NCBI GenBank assembly: GCA_021812825.1
Contig: JAKAMO010000003.1
Coordinates: 1-62,822, forward strand
DNA from: a bacterium
GTDB taxonomy: Bacteria > Elusimicrobiota > Elusimicrobia > Elusimicrobiales > UBA9959
Direction of reading: 5' to 3'
Length of the DNA stretch: 62,822 nt
Positions 45,887-55,454 of the stretch are shown here, piece after piece. The position numbers were made by a program, and so were the translations under genes. Below the pieces are notes generated by a model. That model searched no databases, was not told where the DNA came from, and saw nothing but the letters and a program-made list of their open reading frames with translations. Every line of letters begins with the position of its first letter. Position 1 is the stretch's first letter.

Positions 45887-46882
45887 ATGACCGCAAAGAG
45901 ATCCTACGCTAAGATATACGCCGCCATCGCCGTGGCTCTGGCGGGCGCGGCGGGCTGGTGGTTATTTGCCCGCGGCAAGTCCGCCGGCGAGGTGAAGTAC
46001 GTCTCGATGCAGGCCAGCGAGCAGGCCCTCCGCGAGACCGTGGAGACCACCGGCCAGGTCGAGCCGCTCAACAGGGTGGAGATAACTCCCCCCTCCTCCG
46101 GCCGCATCGAGAAGCTGCTGGTTGACGAAGGGGATCCGGTCAAAGCCGGCGACGTGCTGGCGCTGATGAGCTCCACCGACAGGGTGGCCATCCTGGACGC
46201 GGCCCGCTCGATGGGCGACCAGCAGTACAGGTATTGGCAGGATTCCTACAAGCCGATAAAGGTGATGTCGCCGCTGGCAGGCAACATAATCCTGAAGAAC
46301 GTCGTGGAGGGCCAGACCGTGGGCGCGTCCACGGTGCTCTACGCGATGTCCGACCAGCTGATAGTCACCGCCAGCGTGGACGAGTCCGACATCGGCAAGG
46401 TGAAGGTCGGGCAGCGCGCAAATATAACCCTGGACGCCTACCCAGACAGGCCCGTCACGGGCCGCGTCTTCCAGATCCTGGACGAGGGAAAGAACGTTTC
46501 CAACGTTATCACCTACGGCGTGAAGATACGCCCGGACAGCGTGCCGGCCTTCTTCAAGTCGCAGATGACGGCCAACATAGGCATCGTCGTCTCGCGCCGC
46601 GAGCACGCCGTGATGATCCCCTCCCGGGCGCTTACCGTGGACCCCTCCGGCAACACCGCGGTCATCACCGCTCTGAAGGACGGCAAGCCGGTCTACCAGC
46701 GGGTCGAGACCGGCACCGAGTCCGGCGGCCGCATAGAGATCGCCTCCGGCCTGGAGGCCGGCGACGAGGTCTATTTCCAGCAGCGGGGCTACAAGCCGCA
46801 GCAGGCCGAGGGCGGGAACCCGCTGATGCCTGGCCGGCCCAATATGACACGCCAGCAGCGGCAGGCCGTGCGCGGACATTGA
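45887..46882 (+). CDS. Periplasmic adaptor (MacA/HlyD family) with very short alpha-hairpin
   Basis: 331 residues. N-terminal membrane anchor (YAAIAVALAGAAGWWLF), split lipoyl/biotinyl halves (VEITPPSSGRIEKLLVDEGDPVKAGDVLA and PLAGNIILKNVVEGQTVGAS), beta-barrel and membrane-proximal domains. Between the lipoyl halves only about 25 residues remain where MacA has a coiled-coil hairpin of 60 or more, so the tip that meets TolC seems to be missing. Links the ABC protein to the outer membrane duct. Confidence 0.9.
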   Translation: MTAKRSYAKIYAAIAVALAGAAGWWLFARGKSAGEVKYVSMQASEQALRETVETTGQVEPLNRVEITPPSSGRIEKLLVDEGDPVKAGDVLALMSSTDRVAILDAARSMGDQQYRYWQDSYKPIKVMSPLAGNIILKNVVEGQTVGASTVLYAMSDQLIVTASVDESDIGKVKVGQRANITLDAYPDRPVTGRVFQILDEGKNVSNVITYGVKIRPDSVPAFFKSQMTANIGIVVSRREHAVMIPSRALTVDPSGNTAVITALKDGKPVYQRVETGTESGGRIEIASGLEAGDEVYFQQRGYKPQQAEGGNPLMPGRPNMTRQQRQAVRGH

Positions 46883-46901
46883 TAGCCCGCGGGCCGACAT
46901 T

Positions 46902-48854
46902 ATGATCGAGTTGAAGGGCATTAGAAAGGTCTACGAGATGGGCGGCGAGCCGCTGGAGGTGCTGCGCGGCGTGGACCTGTCCATAAAGGAAGGCGAATTC
47001 GTCGCCATCATGGGACCGTCGGGCTCCGGCAAGTCGACGCTGATGCACATCCTCGGTCTGCTGGATAAGCCCGCCTCCGGCTCCTACAGGCTCTTCGGCC
47101 GCGAGGTCTCCGAGCTCGACGACGCCGAGACCTCGTACCTGCGGGCCCGGATCATAGGCTTCGTCTTCCAGCAGTTCAATCTGCTGTCGCGCATAACCGC
47201 GTTGGAGAACGTGGCCCTGCCGCAGATCTACCTGGGGATCGACCCCGACCTCTCCAACGCCCCTAAGCACCTTGCCGGCGTGGGGCTTTCCGACCGCATG
47301 ATGCACCGCCCCAACGAGCTGTCCGGCGGCCAGCAGCAGCGCGTGGCCATAGCCCGCTCCATGGTCAACGACCCCAAGATCATCTTCGCCGACGAGCCCA
47401 CCGGCAACCTCGCCAGCGCGCAGGCCGAAGAGATCATGGGAATCTTCCGCAAGCTCAACGGGCAGGGCATCACCGTAATACTGGTCACTCACGAGCCAGA
47501 CATCGCGGAATGGGCCGACCGGATCATAAAGATCAGGGACGGGCTCGTAGTGGAGGACCGCGTCAAGAAGCGGTCCCAGGCGGTCAGGAGCGCCGAGCAG
47601 AGCCGCCTGCGGGCCTCTTCCTCGTTCTTCTTCAGCTGGCGCGAGGCGAGGGAGAACCTGAAGTCGGCCCTCAGTTCCATCATCACCAACAAGACCCGCT
47701 CTTTGCTGACGATGCTGGGCATCATCATCGGCGTCTCGGCCCTGATAACCATGCTCGCGGTGGGGTACGGCGCGCAGAAGTCCATCCAGGAGCGCATGTC
47801 CTCGCTGGGCACGAACCTGCTGGGCATCATGCCCGGCAATCTGCAGCACGGCGGGGCCTCTTTCGGCCGGGGAGCCGTCAGCCGCCTGACGATGGCCGAC
47901 GCCGAGGCCATAAAGCGAGAGGTCCCGGACGTCACCAAGGTGGACGGCAACGTGCAGGGCAGCGTGCAGGCCGTCTACAACGCGGTGAATACCAGGACCA
48001 CGGTCACCGGCGCGCTGCCGATCTACGCCTCGATGCGCAATTCGCAGGCCTATTACGGACGTTTCTTCACCGAGCAGGAGAATAGGGAGCTGAAGCGGGT
48101 CTGCCTGGTGGGCCAGACGGTGGCCAATACCCTGTTCGGGACAGAGGACCCGGTGGGCAAGACCATCAAGATCAACCGCAAGAACTTCAGCGTGATAGGC
48201 GTGCTGCCGATGAAGGGCGCCGGCGGTTTTCGCGACCAGGACGACGTTATCCTCGTGCCGCTTAACACGGCGATGAGCATCCTGCTGGGCAAGCAGTACG
48301 TGGACAACATCTGGGTGGAGGTAACCGACTACAAACTGATGCCGCAGGTGCAGGACGCCATCATGAAGCTGATGCGCAAGCGCACGGGGACCCCCGCCTG
48401 GAAGGAGGACCCGGTCTCGGTCATGAACATGGCCGACCTGCAGTCCATGCTCAGCGGCACCGTCAAGACCTTCAGCCTGCTGCTCGGGTTCATCGCCGGC
48501 ATCTCGCTCGTGGTCGGCGGCATCGGCATCATGAACATCATGCTGGTCAGCGTCAGCGAACGCACCCGCGAGATCGGCCTGCGCAAGGCCATCGGTGCGA
48601 CGAAAAAGGCAATCCTGCTGCAGTTCCTGATAGAGGCCATCATAGTCTCGGTGACCGGCGGCATCATAGGCATACTGTTGGGCGCCGGCGCGTCCGTGAT
48701 ACTTTCCAAGCTGGCCGGCTGGGCCATCTACATCTCCCCCGCCTCCGTCGGGCTCGCTTTCGGCTTCTCGGCCGGGGTGGGCGTGGTCTTCGGCTTCTGG
48801 CCGGCCAGGAAGGCCTCCGAGCTTTCGCCCATCGAAGCCCTCCGTTACGAATAA
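46902..48854 (+). CDS. MacB-type ABC transporter (ATPase fused to permease)
   Basis: 650 residues. ATPase domain 1-230: Walker [10 protein letters not shown] (38-46), signature [14 protein letters not shown], Walker [12 protein letters not shown]. Then a first membrane helix ([19 protein letters not shown]), a large periplasmic domain of about 230 residues, and three C-terminal helices with the FtsX-type [17 protein letters not shown] motif. This is the mechanotransmission exporter of the MacAB-TolC kind; possible substrates are antibiotics, peptides or lipoproteins, undecided here. Confidence 0.94.
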   Translation: MIELKGIRKVYEMGGEPLEVLRGVDLSIKEGEFVAIMGPSGSGKSTLMHILGLLDKPASGSYRLFGREVSELDDAETSYLRARIIGFVFQQFNLLSRITALENVALPQIYLGIDPDLSNAPKHLAGVGLSDRMMHRPNELSGGQQQRVAIARSMVNDPKIIFADEPTGNLASAQAEEIMGIFRKLNGQGITVILVTHEPDIAEWADRIIKIRDGLVVEDRVKKRSQAVRSAEQSRLRASSSFFFSWREARENLKSALSSIITNKTRSLLTMLGIIIGVSALITMLAVGYGAQKSIQERMSSLGTNLLGIMPGNLQHGGASFGRGAVSRLTMADAEAIKREVPDVTKVDGNVQGSVQAVYNAVNTRTTVTGALPIYASMRNSQAYYGRFFTEQENRELKRVCLVGQTVANTLFGTEDPVGKTIKINRKNFSVIGVLPMKGAGGFRDQDDVILVPLNTAMSILLGKQYVDNIWVEVTDYKLMPQVQDAIMKLMRKRTGTPAWKEDPVSVMNMADLQSMLSGTVKTFSLLLGFIAGISLVVGGIGIMNIMLVSVSERTREIGLRKAIGATKKAILLQFLIEAIIVSVTGGIIGILLGAGASVILSKLAGWAIYISPASVGLAFGFSAGVGVVFGFWPARKASELSPIEALRYE

Positions 48855-48887
48855 TCGGCGAATTTGATATCATAGGAGGCTGTCAAA

Positions 48888-48905
48888 GGACCGTAAGAAC
48901 GGTCC
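48888..48905 (+). promoter_or_regulatory. Perfect 7-bp hairpin in the leader of the zinc-ribbon gene
   Basis: GGACCGT-AAGA-ACGGTCC stands 15 bases before the ATG at 48921, with GGAGG (48911-48915) immediately after. It could hide or present the ribosome site. No T run follows, so it is not a plain terminator. Confidence 0.4.
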
Positions 48906-48920
48906 GTACCGGAGGTCCCT

Positions 48921-49322
48921 ATGTTGAGCGTATCCGTAAAGTGCCCGCATTGCGGCAAATCCCTCATGAGCGCGTCCAAGAAGCTGGACGACGCCAAGGC
49001 CATCGAGGTCAATCTTACCTATGCCGGCAAGCATGCCCCCCTCTACCTCAGCTCCCTCTATGGCAGCTACCAGGTCGAGACCTCCCTTAACATGCCGGTC
49101 GGCAAGGTGGCCGGCTTCCGCTGCCCCCACTGCGATGCCGACCTGAAGAGCACCCGCAAATGCGACGCGTGCGGTTCCCAGATGGTCGCCTTCGATCTGA
49201 AGGCCGGCGGTCAGGTGCAGATCTGCTCCCGCCGCGGCTGCAGGAAGCACATCCTGGAGTTCCAGGACCCGGACAGCGAACTGCAGGCCTTCTACAAATC
49301 CTATCTGAAAGCGCTGAAGTAG
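48921..49322 (+). CDS. Zinc-ribbon protein of unknown function
   Basis: 133 residues, soluble. Cys pairs: CPHC (8-11), CPHC (68-71), CDAC (81-84) and CSRRGC near 103-108, enough for two zinc ribbons. The C-terminus LEFQDPDSELQAFYKSYLKALK is a helix. Not recognised as a named family; the SVKCPHCGKSLM start resembles small regulatory or RNA-linked ribbon proteins. GGAGG precedes the ATG by five bases. Confidence 0.75.
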   Translation: MLSVSVKCPHCGKSLMSASKKLDDAKAIEVNLTYAGKHAPLYLSSLYGSYQVETSLNMPVGKVAGFRCPHCDADLKSTRKCDACGSQMVAFDLKAGGQVQICSRRGCRKHILEFQDPDSELQAFYKSYLKALK

Positions 49323-49392
49323 GCGCTGCGGACGGATCGCGGGGCGGAAAGGGGCCTGCCTCTTTTCGCTTCTCGCTTTTAGGTGCCACGGT

Positions 49393-50178
49393 ATGAGCGA
49401 CGGCGAACACAAAAGCTTATTCCTGACGCGCAAGGTGCTGGCCCTGCTGCCGTTGCTGCTGCTGGGCGGGGCGGTCTGGTATTTCGTGCAGGTGCGCCGG
49501 CCCGCCCAGGAGGCGGCGTCGGTGCCGGCCGGCGCCAAGATCTTCGGCCAGGCTGCTCCGTCCGCCGCCGGCGCGACCCCGGAGGCGCCGGCCTCCCCGG
49601 CCCCTGCGGAGGCTGAAGGGGAGGGCGTGGCCGCCGCGCGCATACCGGACGCCTATGACCCCCGCGCGGGACTGGACATACAGGGCTCCGCGGAGTTCAA
49701 GCGCCAGGTCACCAACGCCCTGAAGCTCATCTGGAGCTCGGACCGCGACACCTTCCTTTTCATCAGGCGGAACCTCTACGTGATCCGCAGCGAGAACAAG
49801 ACCGGCTTCTACATGGAGAACGGCGTGCCGGTGGCGGCCATGTCGGACGCGCAGGCCTACAGGTCGGTCACCTGGTGCGCGGGCATCATAGCCCACCAGG
49901 CCTGGCACGCCGCCTATGCGATGAGCCGCCGGAGGAAGACGGGCGGCAAGGTGCCGCCGCCGGGCCAGAAGAGCGACCTGCAGGTGGAGGCCAATCCGAT
50001 GGTGTTCGACTACAAGGCACTGGACTCCGTGCTGGCCGTGGAGGACAAGGCCTTCTCGTTCCAGCTCGACGTACTGAGGAAGGCCGGCGCCCCGCGCAGC
50101 GAGACCGACCCGGTCTTCCGCCGCGCCCCGAGGGATTTTTTCCTGGCCCATGACGGCAGTTATTCCGTAAACCCGTGA
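49393..50178 (+). CDS. Membrane-anchored protein of unknown function with HQAWH motif
   Basis: 261 residues. One membrane segment (about 14-31, VLALLPLLLLGGAVWYF), an Ala/Pro-rich linker (about 40-80), then a periplasmic domain. The domain contains CAGIIAHQAWHAAYA, which looks like a zincin helix (HExxH) with the Glu replaced by Gln, so metal binding is possible but classic protease activity is doubtful. No family recognised. Its stop overlaps the dusB GTG start. Confidence 0.72.
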   Translation: MSDGEHKSLFLTRKVLALLPLLLLGGAVWYFVQVRRPAQEAASVPAGAKIFGQAAPSAAGATPEAPASPAPAEAEGEGVAAARIPDAYDPRAGLDIQGSAEFKRQVTNALKLIWSSDRDTFLFIRRNLYVIRSENKTGFYMENGVPVAAMSDAQAYRSVTWCAGIIAHQAWHAAYAMSRRRKTGGKVPPPGQKSDLQVEANPMVFDYKALDSVLAVEDKAFSFQLDVLRKAGAPRSETDPVFRRAPRDFFLAHDGSYSVNP

Positions 50179-51152
50179 CAGAGCGACTCCTGCGTCCGCT
50201 GCGCATAGGCGCGGTCCGATTATCCAACAATCTGGCGCTGGCCCCTATGGCCGGCATAACCAACGCGGCCTTCCGCATCCTCGCCGCCGGCGGCGGGGCC
50301 GGCCTGGTCGTGACCGAGATGGTCTCGGCCGAAAGCCTCAAGTACGGCAACAAGAAGTCGTTCAAAATGCTGGAGCTGCTCCCCGGGGAGCATCCTGCCG
50401 CGATACAGATCTTCGGGGCCGACCCGGCCTCGATGGCGCTGGCCGCCCAGGCCGCCGAACGCGCCGGGGCCGACATGGTGGACGTGAACGCCGGCTGCCC
50501 GGTCAAGAAGGTGCGCCGCTCCGGCGCGGGGGCCGAGCTGATGCGCGCGCCCATGCTGTTGGCGGACATCGTCTCGCGCATGGTGAAAAGCGTGAAGGTG
50601 CCGGTCACGGTGAAGTTCAGGACCGGACTGGAGGAAGGCGCCAACCTGGGGCCGCTGCTCGCCCGCGCCTGCGAGGAGGCCGGGGCCTCGGCGATAACGC
50701 TGCACGGCCGGCCGGCCTCGCAGTTCCACTCGGGTCCGGTCAATCTGGATCACATGGCCGCTACCGCGGCCGCGGTGAAGGTCCCTGTTTTCGGCAACGG
50801 CGGCGTGGAGGGGGCCGCGCAGGCCCGCGCGATGCTCGAGGCCGGCTGCGCCGGAGTGGCGGTGGGCCGGGCCGCGGTCTTCAACCCCGCCGTCTTCGCC
50901 GAGATAGCGGCCGGACTTTCCGGCAGGGACGCCCCTCCGCCGTCGGACGCCGACCGCATCAAGCTCTTCCTGCGCTTCCTGGAGCTGAACGCCGGCATCT
51001 ACGGCGAGGAACACGGCCTGGCGCGCGCCCGCAAACTGGTCGGCTACTGGCTCAAGGGACTGCCCGGCGCCGCCGGCGCCCGCGGCGCGTTCATGAAGCT
51101 CAAAACACTTAAAGAAGCCGAAGAGCTTTTGATACAATATACCCGGCAGTAG
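50175..51152 (+). CDS. dusB: tRNA-dihydrouridine synthase
   Basis: 325 residues, GTG start overlapping the previous stop. FMN TIM barrel marks: LAPMAGITNAAFRIL, VDVNAGCPVKKVRRSGAGAELM with the catalytic Cys of NAGCPV, KFRTG, ITLHGRPASQ and FGNGGVEG. It reduces uridine to dihydrouridine in tRNA. The subfamily (B versus others) is a best guess. Confidence 0.93.
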   Translation: MTERLLRPLRIGAVRLSNNLALAPMAGITNAAFRILAAGGGAGLVVTEMVSAESLKYGNKKSFKMLELLPGEHPAAIQIFGADPASMALAAQAAERAGADMVDVNAGCPVKKVRRSGAGAELMRAPMLLADIVSRMVKSVKVPVTVKFRTGLEEGANLGPLLARACEEAGASAITLHGRPASQFHSGPVNLDHMAATAAAVKVPVFGNGGVEGAAQARAMLEAGCAGVAVGRAAVFNPAVFAEIAAGLSGRDAPPPSDADRIKLFLRFLELNAGIYGEEHGLARARKLVGYWLKGLPGAAGARGAFMKLKTLKEAEELLIQYTRQ

Positions 51153-51216
51153 CGCGCCGTTCCCGGCGCTTATCTTCAGGCGGCCGCGCGGCGGCCGGGC
51201 CTCCTTATCTGACCAT

Positions 51217-53793
51217 ATGACACAGGTTGAAACACCCGAAACCCCGCTGATGCAGCAGTACCAGGCGCTGAAGAAGTCCTATCCCCACGCGCTGCTGTTC
51301 TTCAGGCTGGGAGATTTCTACGAGCTCTTCTTCGACGATGCCAAGGCCGCCAGCTCCGAGCTGGGCCTGACGCTCACCGCCCGGCAGAGCGTGCCGATGT
51401 GCGGCGTGCCGCACCATTCGGCCACCAACTATATCGCCCGCCTGCTGGCGGCCGGCCACAAGGTGGCCATCTGCGAGCAGGTCGCCCCCTCCGGCGACGC
51501 GAAGAAGACCAAGCTGTTCAAGCGCGAGGTCGTGCGCCTGATAACCCCGGGGACCGTGGTGGAGGACGAATTGCTGCAGCCGAGGACCAGCCGCTACCTG
51601 GTGGCGCTGGAGCTGGACATCGTCGGCTGGGGCCTCGCGTCCTTCGACGCCTCCACCGGGGATTTCCTGGCCACGCAGAACCTCAACGACCCGGACCTGT
51701 ACCAGCTGCTCTCGTACGTCTCCAAGACAGCTCCGGCCGAGATAATAGCCGGCCCGAAGACTATCAAGGAGATAAGGAGGCGGGGGCTGGACTTCGGTTC
51801 CGTGCCGCTGACCGAGTACCACGGCGAGGACGCCCATACTCCTGACTGGGCCTCGCAGCCGGTGTGGCAGAACCACAAGCTGGCCATGCAGACCGCCCTG
51901 CGGGCCGTCTCCTACGTGCGCCAGACCCAGCCGGGCCTGAAGGAGGTGTTCGCGCCTTCCTACCACGAGCCGTCCAACCGCCTGCAGCTCGACGAGTCCG
52001 CGATCAAGACGCTGGAGCTTGTCTCCTCTCCCGACGGCGACGACTCCAAGACGCTCTGGGGCGTGCTGGACCTGTGCCGCACTTCGATGGGCTCGCGGAT
52101 GCTGCGCCGCTGGCTGCTGGAGCCGCTGACGGACCTGCGCGAGATACATTCCCGCCAGGACTTCACCGCCTTCCTGGCCGAGAACCGCGAGGCGCGCGAG
52201 CAGCTGGGCGACATCCTCTCCCAGGTGCCCGACGTCGAGCGCCTGCTTGGCCGGGTGATAAACCTTTCCGCCTCCCCGCGCGACCTCGGCGCCGTGCGCA
52301 AGGCCCTTACGCAGCTGCCGCGCCTGAAGCTGCTGCTCAGCTCCGCCGGCTTCTTCGAGCGCGCTCCGGAACTGGCCGCGCGCCTGGACGCCGCCTCTCA
52401 CGCGCTTAACGGCCTGCGGGCGGAGCTCGAGCGCGCGCTGGCGGAGAACCCGCCCGCGCGGCTGTCCGACGGCGGAGTCATACGCGAGGCCTACAGCGAC
52501 GATCTCGACGAGCTGCGCCTGGTCCGCCGCGACAGCCAGAAACTGCTGACCGACATCGAGCTGAGGGAGAAGGAGAAGACAGGCATCCCCACCCTGAAAG
52601 TGGGCTACAACAGCGTCTTCGGCTACTACATCGAGGTCTCCAAGGCGCAGTCGCAGAAGGTACCCCATTATTTCGTGCGCAAGCAGACGCTGGTCAACGC
52701 CGAGCGCTACATAACCGAGGACCTGAAGACCCTCGAGAACAAGATCCTCGGCGCCGAGGAGAAGATGTCCAAGCTGGAGACGCATCTCTTCTGCGCCCTG
52801 CGGGAAAAGGTGAAGGCCTCTCTCGGCGAGCTGAAGACCTTCGCCAACGGCGCGGCAGAGCTGGACGTCTTCTACGCGCTGGCCGAGAGCGCGGTGCGCT
52901 ACGAGTTCTCCCGCCCCAGGGTGAATTCCGGCGACGTCCTCAGGATAGAGGAGGGGCGCCACCCGGCGGTAGAGCGCTTCCTGCCCGCGGGGACCTTCGT
53001 CCCGAACGACCTGGAGATAGGGAATTCCGACGCCCGCGTGATCATACTGACCGGGCCCAACATGAGCGGCAAGAGCGTCTACCTGCGCCAGGCCGCCGTG
53101 GCGGTGATCATGGCGCAGATCGGCTCTTTCGTGCCGGCCCGCGCCGCCGAGATAGGCGTGGTGGACCGCATCATGACCCGGATAGGCGCGCAGGACCGCA
53201 TGGCGCGCGGCGAATCCACGTTCATGGTGGAGATGCGCGAGACCTCGGCCATCATGCGCCTGGCCACCCCGAAGAGCCTGATACTTCTCGACGAGGTCGG
53301 CCGCGGCACCTCCACGTTCGACGGCATCTCGATAGCCTGGGCGGTGGTGGAGCACCTCTACAAGCCGGAGGGCGGCCCCAAGGTGCTGTTCGCCACCCAT
53401 TATTTCGAGCTGACCGAGCTGGCCGAGAAGTTCGCCGGCATCAAGAACTGCAACATCGCCGTGAAGGAATGGACCAACGCCCTCGGCAAGACCGAGGTCG
53501 TCTTCCTGCATAAGATCTCGAACGGACCCGCCGACAAGTCCTACGGCATCCACGTGGCCCAGCTGGCCGGCCTGCCGGAGAGCGCGATAGCGCGCGCCAG
53601 GGAGATCCTGCGCGCGCTGGAGACGAAGGGGAACATCCAGGTGGAGTCCAGGGACGAGAACCAGACGCCGCTGCTGCCAATCTTCTCCGGCCATCCGGTG
53701 CTCGACGAGCTGAAGATGTGCGACGCCGACAACATGACGCCGCTGCAGGCTCTCTCCGTGATAAGCGACTGGAAGAAGCGGCTCAAGGATTGA
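51217..53793 (+). CDS. mutS: DNA mismatch recognition ATPase MutS
   Basis: 858 residues, full length MutS1. Mismatch-reading Phe-x-Glu in DFYELFFDDAK at about residues 33-43, connector and lever domains, Walker A TGPNMSGKSVYLRQ, Walker B LILLDEVGRGTSTFDG and a C-terminal helix-turn-helix. Pairs with MutL encoded 2.4 kb downstream. Its end overlaps the convergent gene by 11 bases. Confidence 0.98.
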   Translation: MTQVETPETPLMQQYQALKKSYPHALLFFRLGDFYELFFDDAKAASSELGLTLTARQSVPMCGVPHHSATNYIARLLAAGHKVAICEQVAPSGDAKKTKLFKREVVRLITPGTVVEDELLQPRTSRYLVALELDIVGWGLASFDASTGDFLATQNLNDPDLYQLLSYVSKTAPAEIIAGPKTIKEIRRRGLDFGSVPLTEYHGEDAHTPDWASQPVWQNHKLAMQTALRAVSYVRQTQPGLKEVFAPSYHEPSNRLQLDESAIKTLELVSSPDGDDSKTLWGVLDLCRTSMGSRMLRRWLLEPLTDLREIHSRQDFTAFLAENREAREQLGDILSQVPDVERLLGRVINLSASPRDLGAVRKALTQLPRLKLLLSSAGFFERAPELAARLDAASHALNGLRAELERALAENPPARLSDGGVIREAYSDDLDELRLVRRDSQKLLTDIELREKEKTGIPTLKVGYNSVFGYYIEVSKAQSQKVPHYFVRKQTLVNAERYITEDLKTLENKILGAEEKMSKLETHLFCALREKVKASLGELKTFANGAAELDVFYALAESAVRYEFSRPRVNSGDVLRIEEGRHPAVERFLPAGTFVPNDLEIGNSDARVIILTGPNMSGKSVYLRQAAVAVIMAQIGSFVPARAAEIGVVDRIMTRIGAQDRMARGESTFMVEMRETSAIMRLATPKSLILLDEVGRGTSTFDGISIAWAVVEHLYKPEGGPKVLFATHYFELTELAEKFAGIKNCNIAVKEWTNALGKTEVVFLHKISNGPADKSYGIHVAQLAGLPESAIARAREILRALETKGNIQVESRDENQTPLLPIFSGHPVLDELKMCDADNMTPLQALSVISDWKKRLKD

Positions 53794-54193
53794 ACTTTCC
53801 GCCGCGGCGGTCCAGTTCCGAGCGCAGCCGTAGCATCACGTGGCAGCAGGAGTACAGCGCGCCGGGCAGCGCGGCGGCGTAGGCCGAGGCGGCCTCTCCC
53901 GCTCCCGGGTCGGCGATGTTCGCCGCTATGTCCCACGGCGCGAACAGGATGAACTTCATATAGACCACTACCAGCGCCGCGTTCTCCAGGAGCGCGGCCG
54001 GCCTGGCGTAGGGCAGGTGGAAATAGAGCGCGGCCCCCAGCCCGCCCTCGGCCGAGTAGAAGGCCAGGTTCCCCCAGAAGGAGCCGCCGGTCACGGCGCC
54101 GGCCCTGAAGTTGGGCCAGAAAAAGGTCTCCAGCAGCAACCAGGCTGGCGCCGCGTAGTAGAAGTAATCGAGCCAGTTCCTGTTCTTGTCCAT
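53783..54193 (-). CDS. Small integral membrane protein of unknown function
   Basis: 136 residues from the ATG at 54193 (an ATG 18 bases upstream is also possible; neither has a clear ribosome site). About four hydrophobic segments, starting YFYYAAPAWLLLETFFW, then ALVVVYMKFILFAPWDI. No family recognised. It converges on mutS and overlaps its last 11 bases. Being codon-dense and membrane-like it is probably real. Confidence 0.6.
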   Translation of the reverse strand: MDKNRNWLDYFYYAAPAWLLLETFFWPNFRAGAVTGGSFWGNLAFYSAEGGLGAALYFHLPYARPAALLENAALVVVYMKFILFAPWDIAANIADPGAGEAASAYAAALPGALYSCCHVMLRLRSELDRRGGKFNP

Positions 54194-54247
54194 ACGGCCT
54201 ACCGGCGGCATGGCCTATTGGCCCATGACCTGCCGGCGCGTAATTAT

Positions 54248-54253
54248 TATAAT
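54248..54253 (+). promoter_or_regulatory. -10 box for the five-repeat secreted protein
   Basis: TATAAT within TAATTATTATAATTTAAG, 22 bases before the ATG at 54275, with GGGAGG at 54265-54270. Confidence 0.5.
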
Positions 54254-54274
54254 TTAAGGGTACAGGGAGGCACA

Positions 54275-55438
54275 ATGCTGAACACAGTAGCCGCCGCAAT
54301 ATCCTTTTTTGTCCTGGCGACGCCGTCCTTCTCGCAGGATTTCGTCCTGAACTCATATACCGCCGGCAGCGTGCACGGCGCCCAGCCGGCGGTGCCGGTT
54401 CCGCACGGCCAGCCGCCGGTGATCCCTCCCGGCGTCCAGATAGCGGCCTATACTACCGACGAGACCTTCAGTTTCGAGAGCCAGGCGAAACCCGCGATGG
54501 AAGCCCGCATACGGGACCTCAACGCCGCCGGCATCGCCACCCTGGGCGGCCGGGTCGTTCCCGCCGGCAGCGATTACAGCTTCGCGATAGATTACATCCC
54601 GACGGTCAAGGCCGGGGCCGCGCTGCCGCCGGCCGTGCTGGTGGCGACCTACGATAACGGTTCCTCATACTGGCCCTCGCAGAGCGCCGCGGCCGCGATG
54701 AACGACTGCGCCGCCGCCTTCCGCGCGGCCAGGCTGTCCGTGGTCGGCTCCTATACCTACGATTCCGGCGGCGACGGCGCCTTCGCCGTGGACTACCTGG
54801 TGACCGACGTGCTGCAGCGGGCTCCGGAATACGACGTCAAGTTCAGGGAGTACACCGGCGGCAAGTTCACCTTCGAGAGCGAGGCCAAGAAGAACATCGC
54901 CTACTACCTGTCCCTTTTCAGGCAGGCCGGCGTGCCCGCGATACGCGGCAAGGCCGTGAGCCGCCCCGACGGGGATTATGCCGTGCAGGTGGAATACGCG
55001 GTCAAGACCGGCAAAGCCGCCCCCAGGCCGCAGTACTCCGTGCTCCGCTACGACGCCAGGGAGACCTTCCCGTTCGAGAAGAACGCGCTGGCCGCCGGCA
55101 AGGCCGCCGAGCCGCTGTTCCGGAAAGCCGGCGTGCCGCCGCTCTCCTCCGTGTCCAGGCCGGTCGGCGGCGATTATTCCTACGGCGTGGATTTCCTGGT
55201 GCAGAACTTCTACCAGCACTCCGGGGTGGTGCAGTCCGCCGCCGTGGAGACCTACCAGGCCCAGGAGACCTTCACCTTTGACAAGGACGCCAGGAAAGCC
55301 ATGCAGGACAAGGCCGCGGCCTTCGAGGCGGCCGGCCTGCCGGTGGTCGGCTCCGCCGTCACCGGCGAGCTCGGCGGCTATACCTACGCGCTGGATTACA
55401 TAGCCAAGGCCGGCCAGGCCCCCGCCCCGCGGCCCTGA
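54275..55438 (+). CDS. Secreted protein of five tandem ~70-residue repeats, unknown function
   Basis: 387 residues from the ATG at 54275, chosen for its ribosome site and signal peptide (MLNTVAAAISFFVLATPSFS). A longer frame upstream is antisense to the previous gene. After a Pro-rich stretch come five repeats starting near residues 50, 115, 185, 250 and 315. Each follows the plan Y-x(3)-ETF-x-FE-x(2)-AK-x(2)-A ... AG-x-P-x(3)-G ... GGDY-x-Y-x-VDY. Repeat 2 is the most worn. No family recognised. Each repeat looks like a small alpha/beta unit; an extracellular binding or structural role is a guess. Confidence 0.8.
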   Translation: MLNTVAAAISFFVLATPSFSQDFVLNSYTAGSVHGAQPAVPVPHGQPPVIPPGVQIAAYTTDETFSFESQAKPAMEARIRDLNAAGIATLGGRVVPAGSDYSFAIDYIPTVKAGAALPPAVLVATYDNGSSYWPSQSAAAAMNDCAAAFRAARLSVVGSYTYDSGGDGAFAVDYLVTDVLQRAPEYDVKFREYTGGKFTFESEAKKNIAYYLSLFRQAGVPAIRGKAVSRPDGDYAVQVEYAVKTGKAAPRPQYSVLRYDARETFPFEKNALAAGKAAEPLFRKAGVPPLSSVSRPVGGDYSYGVDFLVQNFYQHSGVVQSAAVETYQAQETFTFDKDARKAMQDKAAAFEAAGLPVVGSAVTGELGGYTYALDYIAKAGQAPAPRP

Positions 55439-55454
55439 GCCGGGACCCCCGGGC

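Noticed and set aside
51205..53694. 829-codon minus-strand frame
   Set aside because: Antisense to mutS; no recognisable protein features.
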